Assembly: GCF_040869045.1 (NCBI RefSeq)
Contig: NC_090319.1
Location: 17,378,314 to 17,442,313, forward strand
From: Eurosta solidaginis
Lineage: Eukaryota > Arthropoda > Insecta > Diptera > Tephritidae
DNA length: 64,000 nucleotides
Direction of reading: 5' to 3'
Shown: piece by piece, positions 1 to 11,645 of the stretch
Numbering within the stretch: position 1 is the first letter of the stretch
How the letters are laid out: each line of letters starts with the position of its first letter
Notes under the pieces: generated by a model
Databases searched by the model: none
What the model was told of the DNA's origin: nothing
The model's input: only the letters and a program-made list of their open reading frames with translations
Program-made: the position numbers and the translations under genes

Positions 1-286
1 GAATTTTTACATTTCTTTGGTCCACCCAAATTGCTTTATTGTGGGCGGAATTGTTTCTCACTTGTTATCAATAACCTCTAGAGATTTTGCTTTCGCATTT
101 TAAAACACAAAAATTGGTCAAATAATAAAACAAAGTTATCAAATGGAAGAGGTGCCAATATTTCGCGCACAATTTCCAACTCTTTATTATGAATTTTTAG
201 AAATTTTTAATTTTGAGAATTCTTACGGGACTGGTGTTGGTCGTTTCTTCTAAACAATGAATGAAAAAAATTGTTGTCATTTATAT
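1..286. other. AT-rich flank, nothing recognised
   Basis: No coding frame or repeat recognised before the solo LTR that starts near 287. Confidence 0.5.
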
Positions 287-798
287 TGTAACGAATTCTG
301 GGGATTTATTATATTTATACACCTTCTGCAAACGTTCGAATCGCAAAATTGTCGAATAAATAACTCCAAAATTCACTAATGCAGAATTGTGTTTATTAGA
401 CTACTTTGAGAGTACTTCACAATAATACCTATACTTCAAAACTATTAGCGTGTTTAAATCAAACTAATTCGTTATTACTCAGGTTGCGCTGCTTTTATAC
501 TCTCCGTGTCTGGTCCGCATATTTCTCCAAAGGTCTAGACGTTTCATCTTCTAGAACTCTTGTAGCTCATGCTTGGGTACGAGCTATATACGTGTATGTT
601 TGTAGTTTATAGCCATATGTATGTGTGAATAACAACTTCGGCTTATGACTGCATGTGTGTGTGTGAGAGATATTTCTTCGTCGCGTTCTACATAAGTGTA
701 GCTAGCTTTAATGTGGGCATGTATATAAGAGTGGCTGCTTCATATTTTTGTTGTTTAGTCTATAGCTATGTTATTAATGGAACGATTGCTATAATTTA
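287..798 (-). mobile_element. Solo LTR of a gypsy-like retrotransposon, copy A
   Basis: About 510 bp matching two other copies at 14999-15548 and 32646-33176. Read on the minus strand, the family has a TATA-type core promoter (TATAAAAGCAGCGCAAG), a poly(A) signal (AATAAA) and an end ...GAATTCGTTACA. The lower-coordinate end (TGTAACGAATTC at 287) is clear. The other end has diverged, so 798 is approximate. No internal gag-pol sequence is attached, so it is a solo LTR or a remnant. The LTR reading rests on TG/CA termini, promoter-like elements, and the 4-bp target duplication of copy B. Confidence 0.7.
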
Positions 799-930
799 AG
801 TCATTTGAAGAAGAGAATAAATCAAAGACATAAAAATTGCTACAAATTTTTGCTTGTGCTGGAGCCAGTCCAGCCAAAAATAGTTGGAATATTATGTTGA
901 CATAGGAATGACGTTTTCGAAGACAATCAT

Positions 931-1505
931 TCACGTAAATTTCTGCGTTGATAGAGAGCCGTGAACTTGTGCCAGCACTCCCAAAAAGCTTGCCAAATCA
1001 GAAACTTTCACCCATAATTTTCTGGCTGGATGGTTTTTTTCCGAATTAGGAAGGTTTTCTCCAGACTGCAAGCAGTAGAACTGTGTACCTAGCACCATTC
1101 TCAGGTCCATTTTTAAATACGTTTCATTGTCCATAATCACATACAAATTTTTGTTTGCCAGTTTGATTTCATAGAGCAAGTGAACAACTTTTTGTTGTCT
1201 ATTTTTCACCTCGTTTTTGGAGCTTTTTTTCTTCCTGTTGGTTTTAGTACAATTCACCTGCTTTATTCATGTGACTTACACATGTGTGGTTTAAGCTATT
1301 TTGGCAACATCTCTTGTTGACATTGTTCAAGTTTTCTCAACTAGGGATTGCACATTATTCTCCAACTGGGTGTCTGACGATCGCTTTGGGCGGCCACTCA
1401 TTGGCTTGTTCTTACTAAGCCTTCTCTGTTGAATCGCAAAACCTTTCGCCGGACAGTGCCATAGGATGGTTTTGTGACTTTCGCCAACTTTTTGTAACTA
1501 ACATT
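931..1505 (-). pseudogene. Tc1/mariner-family transposase relic
   Basis: An open frame (931-1257, minus) contains VIMDNETYLKMD followed by a stretch ending KLWVKVSDLA. This matches the first catalytic-Asp region (MDDETYxK...) and the following Trp-containing segment of Tc1/mariner DDE transposases. Upstream on the same strand (about 1260-1505), broken frames read like a paired-type helix-turn-helix: KLAKVTKPSYGTVRRKV, then SDTQLEN and TMSTRDVAK. At least two frameshifts or stops separate the parts, and the second and third catalytic acidic residues are absent, so it is a dead fragment. Terminal inverted repeats were not found. The exact family (mariner, Tc1 or relative) cannot be settled by eye. 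Confidence 0.72.
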
Positions 1506-1769
1506 GTACATTGTACGAAATTTATTTACAGAGCTCTTCGTTAGTATTCATTTTTCTCGTTGTTTAAGGCCTAACTTCAAGATCTTACATATTTTTCAAA
1601 ATTTCTTAAAACTCCAGTTCAAGAATAGTTTATTTGAAGTCCACCTTTTCATTACTGAAAAACTTTTAGGGAGTTACAAATTTGCAGAACTTTATATACC
1701 AGTCCTTAGGTGCATTGACCTTGACCAATGGCATTATGTATGAGTCATATACGTGAATAGAAGTGAACT

Positions 1770-2290
1770 AATTTTGAAAAAGCTACAATGTCGATTCAAT
1801 TGCAATAATATCGAGATTGTATTCGGTATTATTTTGGACCATTTATAATTTTTTTGGTGTATTTGGGAACTGTTTTCGAAATAATTTCTATTGAAATAAT
1901 TGACTATTTCCGAATTGTTAAGCAATGGTTTGCCAGGTCAGTTCGGAATTATTTAGGTATAGATCCCAGTTTATTTAAGGGATCAATTGAAGGTAAATGT
2001 TAAAAAATATTTTCGGAGCAATTTTTTATTGCATTCGAAATCATCTATCATTTTGGCATCATCTACACATATTTTTTCGTGATGGTTCTCGAGATAATTT
2101 AGCGAACATTCCTTTTTTCTTACAGAATAATGCTTCCAGATATGTAATTTAAAGTTTAATTTTGGTATTATTTGAGAATCAGCTCTTAACTGTTTGGGAA
2201 ACAGTTTGGGATCAAATTTGAGTCCCTTTTGGTCTTATCCGGAAGTCATTTCCAGATAATTTCGGCATAATTTCGGTGTTCTTTTCAAAA
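1770..2290. repeat. Degenerate TTTCGGxATTATTT-type minisatellite
   Basis: A stretch built of loose variants of 'attatttcgg/gaaataatt/ttgggaactgttt' at a short irregular period. Similar text recurs at 20285-20760 and 22605-22700. No coding potential is seen. Confidence 0.4.
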
Positions 2291-2599
2291 GAAGTGCTCA
2301 GAAATGTATCATCTCCATGTTGGTTGACTTTTGTTTGAATATGATACATCGTTGATCCGGATTACACCCTCAAAAGTTATATGGGATTATAAGTAATCAA
2401 AGGGTCCGCAACTATCAAATTATAACGGAAATCCGGGAATCAGAAAAGTTATAATTTGAAGTCTTTTATGACTTCAATGTGATAAAAATTATGAGCCGCA
2501 TGCCGGGATTCAAGGGGTTGATAAGCGCAATACCAAGCTTTATAGCTTCAAAGCTTCCGCAACTCAATTGTCAACCTCAACTATTCGAGGGAAATCCTG

Positions 2600-2792
2600 T
2601 TCCTAATGGAACTAGCGGGTGGGGCGGAATGGCCTAGAAGGTTTAATGTGGTCATATAAATTGTTTCCGATATGGTCGGGCTAGTATCTTAATGGTAATT
2701 TGTTACCCCAACGTACCGGGTTTATATACGGCAAAGGACCATCAACATCGATAACACTCCCAAAACTTTCGGAGAGTGTCTTTGTCGTTAAT

Positions 2793-2825
<33 letters not shown>

Positions 2826-2842
2826 CCAACAACAACAACAAC
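2600..2842 (+). mobile_element. (CAA)n-tailed retroposon 3' end, copy 1
   Basis: The segment from about 2660 (gatatggtcgggctag) through TTGTTACCCCAACGTACCGGG and ...GGAGAGTGTCTTTGTCGTTA ends in a (CAA)n run at about 2794-2841. The same order of motifs, also ending in CAA repeats, is at 5990-6150. A conserved block followed by a simple-repeat tail is what LINE or SINE 3' ends look like. The parent LINE is not identifiable here. The CAA tract gives spurious poly-Thr and poly-Val frames that are not genes. Confidence 0.6.
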
Positions 2843-3360
2843 CGAATGCCGAAAGTGTATATTACCAAAGCTTGTTTGGAACAAATATAGGCACCGATGC
2901 TTTTTCGCGTATGAAAGCTTTTCTATTATCATCTCCATAGTCAAATTCATCTCAGCAATGTAAGTATTTTTCACATTTTTTGATGTTTTTTTATACCAGT
3001 AAAGAACTTTCGCCATTAATAAACCAAACAGATGCCATATAATACGAGTTCATTAGAGTCATAAATGACGCCTGAAAAAGTCATATAACAGTCAAAATAT
3101 GAGCTATTTATGAGCAGTTTGAAAAGTATTTAGAACTCTTTTTCAAACTCATATGATATAATAAATTAAGTTCAAATCGGAAGACGTTCGCAAGAAGGAA
3201 GTAACAGACACAATTATCTAGTTCAAAACAAGTACGCCTTCCTAATATCAATTGACAAGCAGAACTCTTCGTAAGTTTTAGAATCCGTTATGAAAAATAA
3301 CGTGATACAAGAATTATATACTTTTATATGATAGATACTTTTTCATAATCATAATTAACA

Positions 3361-3366
3361 ACTTAC
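3361..3366 (-). other. 5' splice donor of the receptor exon (GTAAGT)
   Basis: On the minus strand the exon text ...GTGAAGG is followed by GTAAGT, a consensus insect donor. It splits the Gly codon after its first base (phase 1), which fits the conserved LVKG position in 5-HT2-type receptors. The frame that reads on past it loses all similarity to the family. Confidence 0.8.
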
Positions 3367-3967
3367 CCTTCACCAAAGTCATTATTCCCAATGGCATCAC
3401 CAATACAGCCACCATTAAATCGGTTATAGCTAGCGACATTAGAAAATAATTCGTAACATTTTGCAAACGACGCTCAAACCATATAGCCAAACAGACCAAT
3501 ATATTGCCAGCAGCCGTAGCTATAACCAATAATATCGCCAAGAAACCCCAATAATTATTTTCATCCACTTCACTTGCACCGATTATGACACTATCATCAA
3601 CACTGGTTGGTGTCATCATTGTTGTTGTGATTGTGGCATTATATAGCGGTGCTAGCGTCCTTAGGAGTACACCATTTGCTGTTGCCACAATCAGCTCGGT
3701 TGTATTGTAGGTAAAATTGTTGTTATTGTTGTTATCTGTGCTCCATAATACCGCAAAACCAGAAGCATCATACAAATCTTCAACACTATTGCTACTACTA
3801 CTACCAAGTATATCTGTGTTACTCCACAATTGATCGCCGCTACCACCAACACTATCAAATGCCAATAGCGTATCAGATGCTGCCGCTGCTGCTGCCCCAC
3901 GAGTGGGCACACTAGAGATGCTATTAATAATATCGTTTGCCATGGCATATGAGACATCATCGGCCAT
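3367..3967 (-). CDS. 5-HT2A: 5-HT2-type serotonin receptor (GPCR), first coding exon
   Basis: Encodes the first 200 residues plus one base of a rhodopsin-class amine receptor, a plasma-membrane protein expected to couple serotonin to Gq. The extracellular tail (1-138) has a poly-Ala run (25-30), a poly-Asn run (79-84) and sequons at N84, N88 and N110. TM1 is about 139-164 with the GN motif (N155, position 1.50). The first intracellular loop is FERRLQN. TM2 is about 174-196 with LAITDLM (D183, position 2.50) and VMPLG. This TM1-TM2 block is typical of insect 5-HT2 receptors and, from memory, closest to 5-HT2A; 5-HT2B is the alternative. The start is the ATG at 3967, in good fly context (AAAAATGGCC); the same frame continues upstream without another ATG. 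The exon ends at a GTAAGT donor. TM3-TM7 must lie left of the window. The poly-Asn and poly-Ala tracts make the N-terminus variable. Confidence 0.8.
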
Positions 3968-4970
3968 TTTTAAAGGCGCACGTGCGCTTGTGGTTGTGTG
4001 CTTTTGTTTTAAGTTTGAAATAAAAAAGTTTTTTTTTTCGTTTCTTTTGCTGTTGTTATTAAGTGAGATACACAGTTTTATTTGGCTGCAAGCATCGTAC
4101 AATGTTGCGTATGCAATAAATCATCAACACATGTGCCACTTGCCATGCGACTGTTTGGTTTGTGTGTGTGTGTGTTTGGGTTTTCTCAACTTCAAGTTGT
4201 TATTATTAGTTGTTGACTTTTAAAATGTTGATTTTAAATGCGCCCTATTGCTCTGCACTAAAAATTTTCATTTGTGTGTATGTATGTGCAAGTAGTATTT
4301 TTAATTTGTTTGTCCATTGAGTGCTGAGTCAAATGAGTTTCCTGCCCGCGTGACGCGTAGGCGGATATTGCAACTCGTTGTTTCATCGTAGGCGCTGATT
4401 TGCGTGACTTAATGGCTTTTCTCGTTTCGTGGTATTTTAGTGGCCATATTATATTTAATACTTTCAATGGTTTCCCGCTTAGACGCCTTCAACATGTTTT
4501 TTGCATTTCATTTATCACCGTTGGCTTTTCAATTTCCACCCTCGTATTTCACCAAAACTTAGCAATTTGTTGTGCTCTAAAATTATTGTTTACACTTAAG
4601 TATTTTCCTTTGGTAGGGCAATTGGTGGCAGCGTGAATTGAGACATTTCATTTATGTTTTTATGAAAATCAAAACGCGGATTTTCCAAATTTTTAATATA
4701 TTTTTGCGTTGGCAACACTGATGCCATAGGCCTGAAAATAAAAACGAACCATTTTTTTTTAAAATCAATTAGTCTATAATGTATAATTTAATAGAGCATG
4801 ATACAATGCAACAAAAAAATTCGGCTTTGATATCAAATTTTAACTGTCAGAGGTACAATTTTTCAAACGCTCAAAAAGCATTGTCACCTCACCAAATTTA
4901 AGTTTTAAACTTTTTTGTATAGGAAATTGTATTCTAATTGCAATATTGAAAGCTCGGCAATATTGAAAAA
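3968..4970. other. Presumed 5' leader and upstream region of the receptor gene
   Basis: Lies upstream of the minus-strand receptor start. It contains a (GT)n tract near 4159-4172. No splice acceptor, TATA box or upstream coding exon can be assigned with confidence. Confidence 0.4.
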
Positions 4971-4974
4971 CCGG

Positions 4975-5537
4975 CGTATGACAAAAGGTTTCAAGATCGC
5001 GACAGATTCTTACAGGAAGGAGGGAATAGACGAACCCTATATCCCAATCACTGATGATGGAAAACATGTTCCGGCAACCGACTTTGATGAAATGAGAATG
5101 ATAATATGCCGGCTAAATAATTTGAAGTTAAGGGTATTCAGCCAATCAACAAGAAATGATTCCGCAAACCGCGCCAATCACCGCAGAATCAGCCTGTTTT
5201 ATATCGCATATAAGTGTTTATCTAGCCCATAGTCAACAAACCGAATGGACCTTATCAATGTGTCTTCAGACCATCTGCTATCGACAAGATTTTCACGAAA
5301 CGCTAGATCCTCGAAAAAAGTTCACGATAAGAGAATCGACACTCACCATCTTTCTGTCGACTTCAAAGCAGCCTTTGTGAAAGCGAAATTCAGCTGCTTT
5401 TATGTTGCTATGTCTGAATTAAACTTCGCTGCAAAGTTAATCAGGCTCTGCCTAATGACATTGAGCAACACCATGAACTCCGCAAGGATTGGGAAGGAAC
5501 TCTTCCAGCCATTAGAAACCAACCGAGGCTTCAAATA
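4975..5537 (+). pseudogene. RTE-type LINE reverse transcriptase fragment
   Basis: Three broken frames line up with the better-preserved LINE at 27102-28778. GFKIATDSYRKEG and the IDEPY...ITDDGKHVPATDFDEMRM stretch match its SFKTGANSCRDENG and AIDDDGIYVPPPDYDEVRI. NHRRISLFYIAYKCLSS matches the NYRGISILNIAYK motif. KRIDTHHLSVDFKAAF and the following SELNFAAKLIRL match the catalytic-palm region that starts FVDFKAAF. It stops before the YADD box. An internal stretch is missing and frames shift at least twice. It is a dead, internally deleted copy of the same LINE family. Confidence 0.75.
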
Positions 5538-5549
5538 AGACTGTTTGAT

Positions 5550-5865
5550 GGCAAATCTATACCTTTCTGATAGCAAATCTATAATAAAATTTTTCGATTT
5601 GAAATCGATAAAAATTTTATAATATATCGATAAGTTTGATATAAATGATAAAAAAACGACAACCTTTCGACAAATTTTCGATTAAATAGCCGTTAAATCA
5701 CACTTAACCTTTGTAAGTGATATCAAATTTATAACACTTCTATAACAAATCGATAACTCGTACCTACCTTGTCGATGACACACTTAAAGCAAAACGATAA
5801 TAATAACAAACTCATAGCTCATCGATAACAAACAGTTTTCAATTTGATAAAAAATTGACAACACA
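5550..5865. repeat. CGATAA/TTATCG-rich degenerate minisatellite, locus 1
   Basis: Irregular repetition of (A)TCGATAA(A/C) separated by A/T-rich spacers, e.g. aatcgataaaaattttata and acaaatcgataactcg. The same kind of sequence recurs at 16110-16600, 31480-32080 and 56640-57600. Confidence 0.6.
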
Positions 5866-5989
5866 CTTTATATTTGGGCATTGTAGGTGTTCCCAACTGT
5901 AAACCTCACCTACGCAAGGCGAATGCTGCTACAAATACGAATGTATCATACACATATTTATCAGGCTAGGCTCTGGCGACCTCAGGCTT

Positions 5990-6150
5990 CTCATGGGATT
6001 AGGGAGTAGGGGCTTGGGGCGATATGGAATAGTACCTTAATGGTGCTTGTTACCGGAACGTAAGGGATCTATATCGGGCAAAGGGCCATCAATATCGTTA
6101 ATACTTCCCAAAATCTTCGGGGAGTGTCCTTATCGCTACAACAACAACAA
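5990..6150 (+). mobile_element. (CAA)n-tailed retroposon 3' end, copy 2
   Basis: Carries the same motif order as 2660-2842: gatatgg...ttaatggt...gttaccggaacgta...ggcaaagggccatcaa...ttcggggagtgtcc...ctacaacaacaac. The tail is shorter. Same strand as copy 1. Confidence 0.6.
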
Positions 6151-7085
6151 TGCTTTGTGTTTCCTTGCCTCTATTTGCTGCTGGTTTCGCTTATATCATA
6201 CCGCTTCCAAAGAATGCGCTTACTCTTACACCGAACTTACGCTTACATTCTGGTTTCCCCCCATACTGTGAGATAAGATGTTGACACATTGGAGCGTGAA
6301 AAGAAATTGAAATATAAAAATGTCTTCAATTAGAAAAGCTTCAAAGCGGCTGCGTTCGAAGCCGGCATAGAACAGCACAATCTAAACCTCCTAGGAGATA
6401 CATCACGCCAAGAATATCTTTTTTTTTTATCAACCGGCTAAATTATAATAAAATAAAGTCAGAATATCATCAGTCACATGCATTAGTCCCAGTAGAGTCC
6501 TTAAGTCGTCGGTACGTAAGCTGTTAAATGTGAAATATGTTTTTTTTATGACACACATTTTTCTCTCCGCTTCTCACAACATTCACTTAAACACTTCAAC
6601 TTTGCGTCATAGTTAATGTCGTTAGTCCTAATTCGTATGCAGAGATGTTGTTAAGTTAGACGTACTTTCATGCTAAACTAAAATATTATTATTGCTGAAT
6701 TGGTTTTTTTTTTTTTTGCTAAGTTTGCAAAAGTCATTTACCTGTCTGTATGTTTTTATACATAGCAGGTACTTTTAAAAGTGACGTAAGTAATGTTTGC
6801 GTAGTACTCAAGTTGCCACAAGGTAATTCAGCGGATTTGTTTGTATTTCAGACTACGTAAGCTCAACGTGGAGAAAAAAGTGAAGAAGGTACTTTATGTA
6901 TGTAAAGAATGCTGGAGCACACGTGGGGTTTATCGCCCTCTCTCTATCTTATTGGCTATTTACTAAAAAGAACCTTTCTCAAAAAATAAGTGGAGATATG
7001 CAGACTATCAATGCTTAGAATTAAGGGAGCTTTGAAAATAACCCCGATGACTTCACTGTATGCCAATCTATATATATTACAGTAG
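6151..7085. other. Intergenic, nothing recognised
   Basis: AT-rich, with T runs near 6420, 6540 and 6705. No gene or repeat family recognised. Confidence 0.4.
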
Positions 7086-7089
7086 AATT

Positions 7090-7700
7090 GGTGGCAAAGT
7101 ACATAGCGTTAACAACTTCAAGTAGGACCTATGATATACTGTGCTGATCGTGAAGCAAACTGATCTTAAAAGCGCCGGGAGCTAGATAAAAAGGGCGCAA
7201 CCCTCATAGCTTGCTCCGTAGACGTCCCAATTAGATTGGGCGAGTTTAAGAGAAGTCGAGAGTCGTACATGAGCGACCAAGCGGGAAAGGCGTGGCCTCA
7301 TGTGAAGGGCTGTAAAGTGCCGAAGATCATTTGTAGGTATTAAGACCTTAGACTAAATCGGACTGTTGACTCGGGTATTCTGACTGCTCTCTGTTGTCGC
7401 ATGCCTTTGGGCTTGGTAAGTTATACAAGATGTAGGAAGTGCGGTTTTAAGGAGGAAAGAATAGAGCACTTTTTTGCTGATGCCCTACTATTACCTGGCT
7501 AAGGAGCTATAAGAAGTGATACAGCTGTCAGATCTAGAAATAGCAATTGACATAGGCCCTAGAAAACTTCTACTATTTGCAAAGAGGACTGAGTCATTTT
7601 ATAATGTAGGCACTGGATTTTGATAGGGTTTTTCAGTTTGCTCGTTAAACAAACTTCTATCTTCCTCATGGGCCGGCCACTTCAACCTTACCTAACCTTA
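7090..7700 (+). pseudogene. Jockey-like LINE 3' end, copy 1
   Basis: Broken frames read like the C-terminal part of a jockey-type LINE ORF2: LNRTVDSGILTALCCRMPLG, then RCRKCGFKEERIEHFF, a Cys/His motif (CxxC...EHFF) typical of the region after the RNase H-like tail. The following text 'cctagaaaacttctactatttgcaaagagga' recurs at 17970-18000. The copy ends near 7690 with 'ggccacttcaaccttacctaacctta', which resembles an (ACCTA)n-type tail. There are many stops. The parent clade is inferred, not proven. Confidence 0.6.
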
Positions 7701-7704
7701 GCCA

Positions 7705-8325
7705 ATTGGTGCTTACATATATACACACATAAATGAAAAGACGGATGTATGTTACTTCTACCGAAAATATGTGCTTTCACGAAAGCGAGAACAAGAGTAC
7801 ATTTACCACGTGATGAGAAATTCAACAATACCGACTTGCACTATTCTAAATGTTAACGTCTTATTTGTGATGTCTATTCCCTGCAGTTCAACGGTTTTTG
7901 TTAGCTTTTACGCACGTCTATTGCCTTATACAGCTATGAGCTTAGATTTTGAAAAATGGTCTTTTTGGTTTACTTTAACAAGTTAGGCGACAATAAGTGA
8001 CCAGGATCAGCGTCAACACTGCACACATACAAACACACAAACATACGTGTGTGTGTATATACTAAGTAACAAGCTAAGTGCATCAGATTCAAGTGAGGGT
8101 GTAAATATTTGTGTTGCACAACTTTTGACAAATTGGTGTTATAAACTTTGATTGTAAACAAGATATAAGTAGATAAATATTGCTAACCTATAAAGGCATA
8201 CTTAAGTATGTCCAAACATACTTCGCATTCGATAAAATACTTGCAAACTTAAATACTTCAAAAAATGGCCAATCCATTGTATAGTTTGGAAAGAAAACAC
8301 TGCAATTGTATGGGGGCTTAACTTT
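7705..8325. other. Intergenic, nothing recognised
   Basis: Open frames here show no recognisable domain. A short (GT)n tract lies near 8045-8060. Confidence 0.35.
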
Positions 8326-8329
8326 GACA

Positions 8330-9340
8330 ATGATATTAGCAAACTCCGGATAAACTTAAAATTTTTACAAGAAAAGCCCAGCGAAGCATAGTTCTTTAAC
8401 CGCTTGCCAAAAGAATGGATTATACGCTGAAACATACAAAAAGCAGCAGGCAAAGGCAAACGAGCCTGAATCCGCCAAAGTATTCTAAAATCAGATATCG
8501 CAGACGCCATAAAACAAGCTAGAGGATTACTACCCAGGCAACATGACATCAATCCCAGAAAATGCACTTTAGGCACAACCGAAGACGTTCTTACAAGCAT
8601 TAAAATAGCTCACCGAGGTAATGCCAAATCCAAGCGTGTGGTGCTACGTGCAATCTTTGAAGTAAGAAACGCTTTCAATAGCGAAAGATGAGCTAGCCGC
8701 CTTAGAGCAGCATTCTACTTACAGCTTGTCATCAAAAACTATCTCAGTGGTCGCATACATACAAATATAACCACAAAAGGTTTGCAGACAATGAAAGTCA
8801 CATGTGGAGCAGCGCAGTGATGAATTGTCAGTCTTGACTATAAGAACGCCAGTTACGAAGTGTTTTCAGTATTGAGATGCCGATGATTCATTCTTTGCTG
8901 GATACGCAAACGAAACTGACACAGTAATTAGATCCCGAAACACAAAAGAAGCACACACAAAGCTCGATCAGGCCAAGATGCGCACAAAGCAGCGACTAAA
9001 ATTGCGCGGCTCCCAGTTGGCAGCAGAAAAACAGAGTTGATAGTTCAAATAAAAAACCATATGCTGCTAAAAGTTAGCTTTGAAGCCTTCTCCCGAAATA
9101 TAACATCAAAGAAGGTAATCAACTGATTAGGATTAAGATTAGATTGCCGACTAATATATTTGGCACAAATTCAACTTGCTACTGGGAAGGCTTCCAAGCA
9201 GGTAACGTTGCTAAACAGGCTCATGACGGGAATTGGCGGACCAACACAACACATTCTTCGGAGAAAGAATCGCTGTACATTTCTAACAACTGTACAGTGA
9301 ACCTGTACAGTGAGATTAGCCTACGCTTATGGCACTGTAT
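8330..9340 (+). pseudogene. R1/I-clade non-LTR reverse transcriptase relic
   Basis: Successive broken frames match the palm and thumb of R1-like reverse transcriptases. RKCTLGTTEDVL corresponds to FRKGRST-type text. VVLRAIFEVRNAFNSER corresponds to (L)D-V-K-N-AFNSA, with the catalytic Asp lost. SFFAGYANETDTVIRSRN corresponds to the GYADD box, mutated to YANE. LRGSQLAAEKTELIVQIKN matches the downstream LxLAxxKTE motif. NRLMTGIGGP (9215-9245) matches the late RLMxxIGGP motif. Frames change several times and there are many stops, so it is long dead. It is clearly distinct from the RTE-type copies in this window. Confidence 0.75.
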
Positions 9341-11335
9341 CAGGACCATTGTACAAGTGATCACAAGAACAATAACCATCGAAGTATTAGCGCTGGAGAG
9401 AGTAAGGTTATAGGACGCAAAAAATCAAACGGATCAAGAGTGTATGCAAATCGTTAGCAAAAAGGGAGAACGGAAGGAACGTTAAGGCTGTGGTAAGAAC
9501 AATGGAAAAATGAAAAACGAGACAGAACGAAACAATAGCATATGTTGGAGTATAGAGAGTCAAAAGCGTTGATTGGGCAAACTACTACATTACCCAAAAG
9601 TTTCTGCCATCCAAGGCTTCTTAATGAAAATTGATCTGCTGTTCTGTAGCTGCCGTTCGAAATCAGTATAAAACATGTACGTTGCGCCTCGCCAATTCGA
9701 AGAAACGCAGCTTGAAGAGAATCATAGCCCAAATCTCCGCGGAGGTAAATCGCATCAAGTACTTTTACTTTAATTTTTTGGAGCCAGAACTGAGAGATTC
9801 ACGACTTGGCCACATCACAGTCGAAAGTGTTACTGCGAAAATATTTAGTGGCCCAGAAGAGTTGCAGGAAATCAGTAACTTCGCAGGAACCACACTCAAC
9901 GTAAAAAAGCGGGACCCTGACGCAGGAAAAACAGACGTCTATTAAAAAACAAGAAATATAAAATTTCGCTTTTACGTAATGCGAAAGCCCTCCCGGGGGT
10001 GGGTGACGCTTCTAAAGTTATACTCTTTAAAGCCACGTCACATAAAAAGTTTTTCATATAGAATCGTTTAACGCAATCTTATACAAAATTAGTAGATTGC
10101 ACGTATTTTTATGGAGCACGGCATATTGAGCGACACTGGCGCCATCTGACATGAAAAAATAGCCAACTCTCAACTTTTGTTGCAAACAAAGCATAAGAAG
10201 AAGAATACGACAATTGCTTTGGCTAAGGGCGCTTTCACACTTTGCAAATGAAATAATTTGTCCCAATCGTTGGTACTTTTCTAACATTTTTCACAGTTAA
10301 ACAACTGCAATTTAACACATGAATACGACACAAAATATGTAAGCAAGTATTTTTCTTATATAGTGAAAATGTTTATAACAGTGCTTTGCAAAATTTTGTA
10401 TGTAAATCGGCAAGGCTAAAAAAACTTCAATTGCTAAGTCTCAAGTCCCTTTATATTTATAAACGCAATATAACGTACACACGGTTGCTGCGACGATAGC
10501 AAATATGATGCGTTAGGCATTTTCTATCCCAACCCGCTAATAAAAATACGCATTTGCTCACTCGCCATGGAAATGTTAACAAAAAATTAGTATTTGCTAT
10601 AAATAGAAACATAAACAGTTTAAGTAAACTGTACCATATATCAGCTATGTGCAAAAGCATAAAAAATTATGACTTCACGCCATTTCGATTGTCGTATCTC
10701 AAAACTATACAACAAATGTGAAAAGAATCAGAGTTGTCTTATATTAAAGTAATGCACATTAAAATTCTAATATAGTCAACTTTCTTTTGTTATATTCAAC
10801 TTTTTTGCATAATATATTCATATAATATTTAATGTTTTATGTGAATGGAGTCAGAAATTTCAAACTCACCAAAGGTCGCCATTAATTTCATTTAGACGAA
10901 TATATTCACATATGTACATACAAGTGATATATGATACAACGCCCGATAGCTGTCATTGTAATATACTGTTTTGAATACAAATTAACATATATATTTACAT
11001 GCTAATGTACTCTATGCTTATATTTGTAACGAGAGTTTTGTATCAGGAATTCAACTAGACTAACAAAAGTGCGCTTATTCGTCATATTTGCGAAGGTCTT
11101 CATTTTTTAAGTTATACTTCTTTAGGCGCGTTGTGAAAAAATGATGAGACGTACGCAACAAATGAAATGGGGTTAACCTGAAATTACAGCCCTTGGTCAG
11201 GAACAATCCCGAGTCGCTCCGGTACATAGAACCGGCTGCCTTCGGAAGCGTCGTGTGGTTGTTCGCTGTGAGCTGTAGAAGCATACTTGCTTTGAGTGGG
11301 ACTTTTACCACATCAAATTATGAGTTACATCATGT
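9341..11335. other. Intergenic with an unrecognised 104-codon frame (9631-9945)
   Basis: The plus-strand frame at 9631-9945 is relatively GC-rich beside its neighbours and directly follows the R1-like relic, so it may be decayed retroelement sequence. I recognise no domain. From 9950 to 11335 the DNA is AT-rich and shows nothing else. Confidence 0.35.
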
Positions 11336-11341
11336 ATATAT

Positions 11342-11565
11342 ATTAGCCTGGGTCAATTTGTATAGACGAAAGTTAACCGATATCGCGCCATCGATTATTC
11401 GATAGGTTTTGGGCTCAGGAAAAAAAGTTCCACTACGCATACCCAAAAAAATAATTTTCGAGCCTGCGAAAAAAAAAATGGCGAAAGGGTTAATTTTTCG
11501 ACCAAAACACTTCCCAAAACCCAAAAAATATTTTTTTTCTCAAAAAACTGCCCGCTATAAAACAT
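11342..11565 (+). mobile_element. Partial long-TIR MITE, one arm plus core
   Basis: Begins ATTAGCCTGGGTCAATTTG and runs through ccgatatcgcgccatcgatta, gttccactacgcataccc and cgagcctgcg. This is one terminal arm of the element at 33592-34027. Beyond the arm it carries the core sequence (ggcgaaagggttaatttttc) in the opposite orientation relative to the other copy's left arm, and the far arm is missing. Confidence 0.7.
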
Positions 11566-11645
11566 TAATGAGGAGTGACATTTGATTTCATTGCTCGAAA
11601 CCCAATAACACCTTTAGGTTGGTTCTTGATTAACCTAGTAAAAAA

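Noticed and set aside
2681..3016. Poly-Val (minus) and poly-Thr (plus) frames
   Set aside because: They are the two readings of a (CAA)n microsatellite at the tail of a retroposon.
3691..3960. 89-codon frame on the minus strand inside the receptor exon
   Set aside because: Out-of-frame shadow of the receptor coding sequence.
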